Shown here: piece by piece, positions 6,651 to 7,172 of the stretch | Layout: every line of letters starts with the position of its first letter | How positions within the stretch are numbered: the stretch's first letter is position 1 | NCBI GenBank assembly: GCA_019247865.1 | Contig: JAFBAJ010000587.1 | Coordinates: 1 to 7,172, forward strand | DNA: 7,172 nucleotides | Source of the DNA: Acidobacteriota bacterium | Lineage (GTDB): Bacteria; Acidobacteriota; Blastocatellia; Pyrinomonadales; Pyrinomonadaceae | Direction of reading: 5' to 3' | Position numbers and translations under genes: made by a program | The notes under the pieces: model-generated | Database searches by the model: none | Told to the model about the DNA's origin: nothing | The model's input: the letters and a program-made list of their open reading frames with translations, nothing else

Positions 6651-6777
6651 TGAGCACTGTAGCTGCAAAATTAAGTTGTTACGTGGACTTTGTATTGGTT
6701 CTTCCAGCATCGCAACCTCCTCGCCGCTCTTCACCCTGAGCGACAAGCTATCCTCGTGAGAGATCTGCCTGCTGTGA

Positions 6778-7172
6778 AAGAATGATATTTGTCATCTTCT
6801 TCATCGAGAAAAGATCGAAGGTGGTCATTTCCGCATTATCGCGCGCGAGTTCAAGCTGGAATTCCCGGACGTGGCGGGCGGCTCGCACGTGCTCTTTCTG
6901 AATCTGATCCACAGCGGAGAGGCGGTGCTGAACAGCGAGACGGAGCTGGACAAGCCGGGCGCGCCCTGCACGTCTTCAGCCACAGGCCGCGTGCCTCCAC
7001 TTACAAGATCGACTATGATGATCCTGAGAACACCGCCGGCGGCAATCCAGGCGAGGACAGCCAGGGCTACATCGGCCTCAGCCCGTTCACCTTGTGGCGA
7101 CTCGATTTCAGTCTCAAGGGTAATGAATGGCTCGACCTCAGCACCCTCAAGACCGTGGTGCTGACCTTCTCA
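6778..7172 (+). pseudogene. Frameshifted coding remnant, right end outside the window; possibly from a large toxin-like protein
   Basis: Two protein-like segments lie in consecutive frames. The first, open from 6778 after an in-frame TGA at 6775-6777, includes REFKLEFPDVAGGSHV and LIHSGEAVLNSETELDKPGA and is sensible to about 6962. The frame starting at 6963 then continues with ALHVFSHRPRASTYKIDYDD and SPFTLWRLDFSLKGNEWLDL to the edge. Past the junction, the first frame turns Ser/Arg/Thr-rich and loses protein character. One extra base near 6963-6966, for example in the CCC, would restore a continuous reading. No ATG and no ribosome binding site precede the first segment, so the 5' end is also missing. 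The SPFTLWRLDF...LDLSTLKTVVLTF part looks like a beta-sandwich and loosely recalls C-terminal regions of large Tc-toxin A-type proteins. That family link is a weak impression. A sequencing error could explain the frameshift but not the missing start. Confidence 0.55.

Larger units (their letters stand above)
6358..6777. other. Non-coding region upstream of the kinase
   Basis: About 420 bp with no convincing gene. It is clearly more AT-rich than its flanks between about 6510 and 6700. Short open frames here translate to low-complexity or unlikely proteins and coincide with the repeats. It should contain the kinase promoter reading leftward, but I could not identify a convincing -35/-10 pair. 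The section 6510-6650 holds three copies of a partly palindromic repeat, listed separately. A short GGGC...GCCC inverted pair around an A-run occurs near 6437-6450, too weak to call. Confidence 0.7.

Noticed and set aside
6423..6759. Two short plus-strand open frames in the kinase upstream region
   Set aside because: They run through the AT-rich repeat cluster, have unlikely composition and no Shine-Dalgarno support.
6871..7164. A 97-residue protein starting at GTG/ATG-like codons in this frame
   Set aside because: Only the first third is protein-like; the rest is a Ser/Arg/Thr-rich out-of-frame reading of the segment that continues in the frame of 6963.

Overview
The window is moderately GC-rich bacterial DNA with a more AT-rich gap near the right end. 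The large kinase-TPR gene has a style common in Acidobacteriota (Blastocatellia-like) and some other soil bacteria: glycine-rich loop GEGGMG, HRDIKPSN, GTPSYLSPEQ, then one membrane helix and a long TPR array. This is only a suggestion of taxonomy. No rRNA, tRNA, CRISPR array, transposase or phage structural gene is visible.

Layout. (1) Bases 1-2699, + strand: two tandem genes for related proteins of a family I do not recognise. The first is cut by the left edge (1-1257); the second is complete (1338-2699). They align along most of their length and share several strongly conserved blocks. An imperfect palindrome lies between them, and a nearly perfect 20-bp-arm hairpin starts directly after the second stop codon. 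(2) Bases 2778-6357, - strand: a two-gene unit, transcribed toward the tandem pair. A 1030-residue Ser/Thr protein kinase with one transmembrane helix and about 14 TPR-like repeats comes first. A 179-residue protein of unknown function follows, and its start lies inside the kinase gene. (3) Bases 6358-6777: an AT-richer non-coding stretch upstream of the kinase. It holds three copies of a short, partly palindromic repeat around AACTTTATT, spaced 55 and 66 bp apart, plus degenerate relatives. (4) Bases 6778-7172, + strand: what looks like a broken coding region. A credible protein sequence runs in one frame, then continues in another after a one-base frameshift, and runs off the right edge. It has no visible start codon.

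How the parts may work together. The kinase and its small partner are probably co-transcribed and translationally coupled, and the kinase probably senses or scaffolds through TPRs outside the cytoplasm. The repeat cluster is placed to control this unit or the lost right-hand gene. The tandem paralogues converge on the kinase unit and may be functionally separate. The most unusual items are the unrecognised paralogue pair, the small kinase-coupled protein, and the 6510-6650 repeat cluster. No function is claimed for the paralogues.
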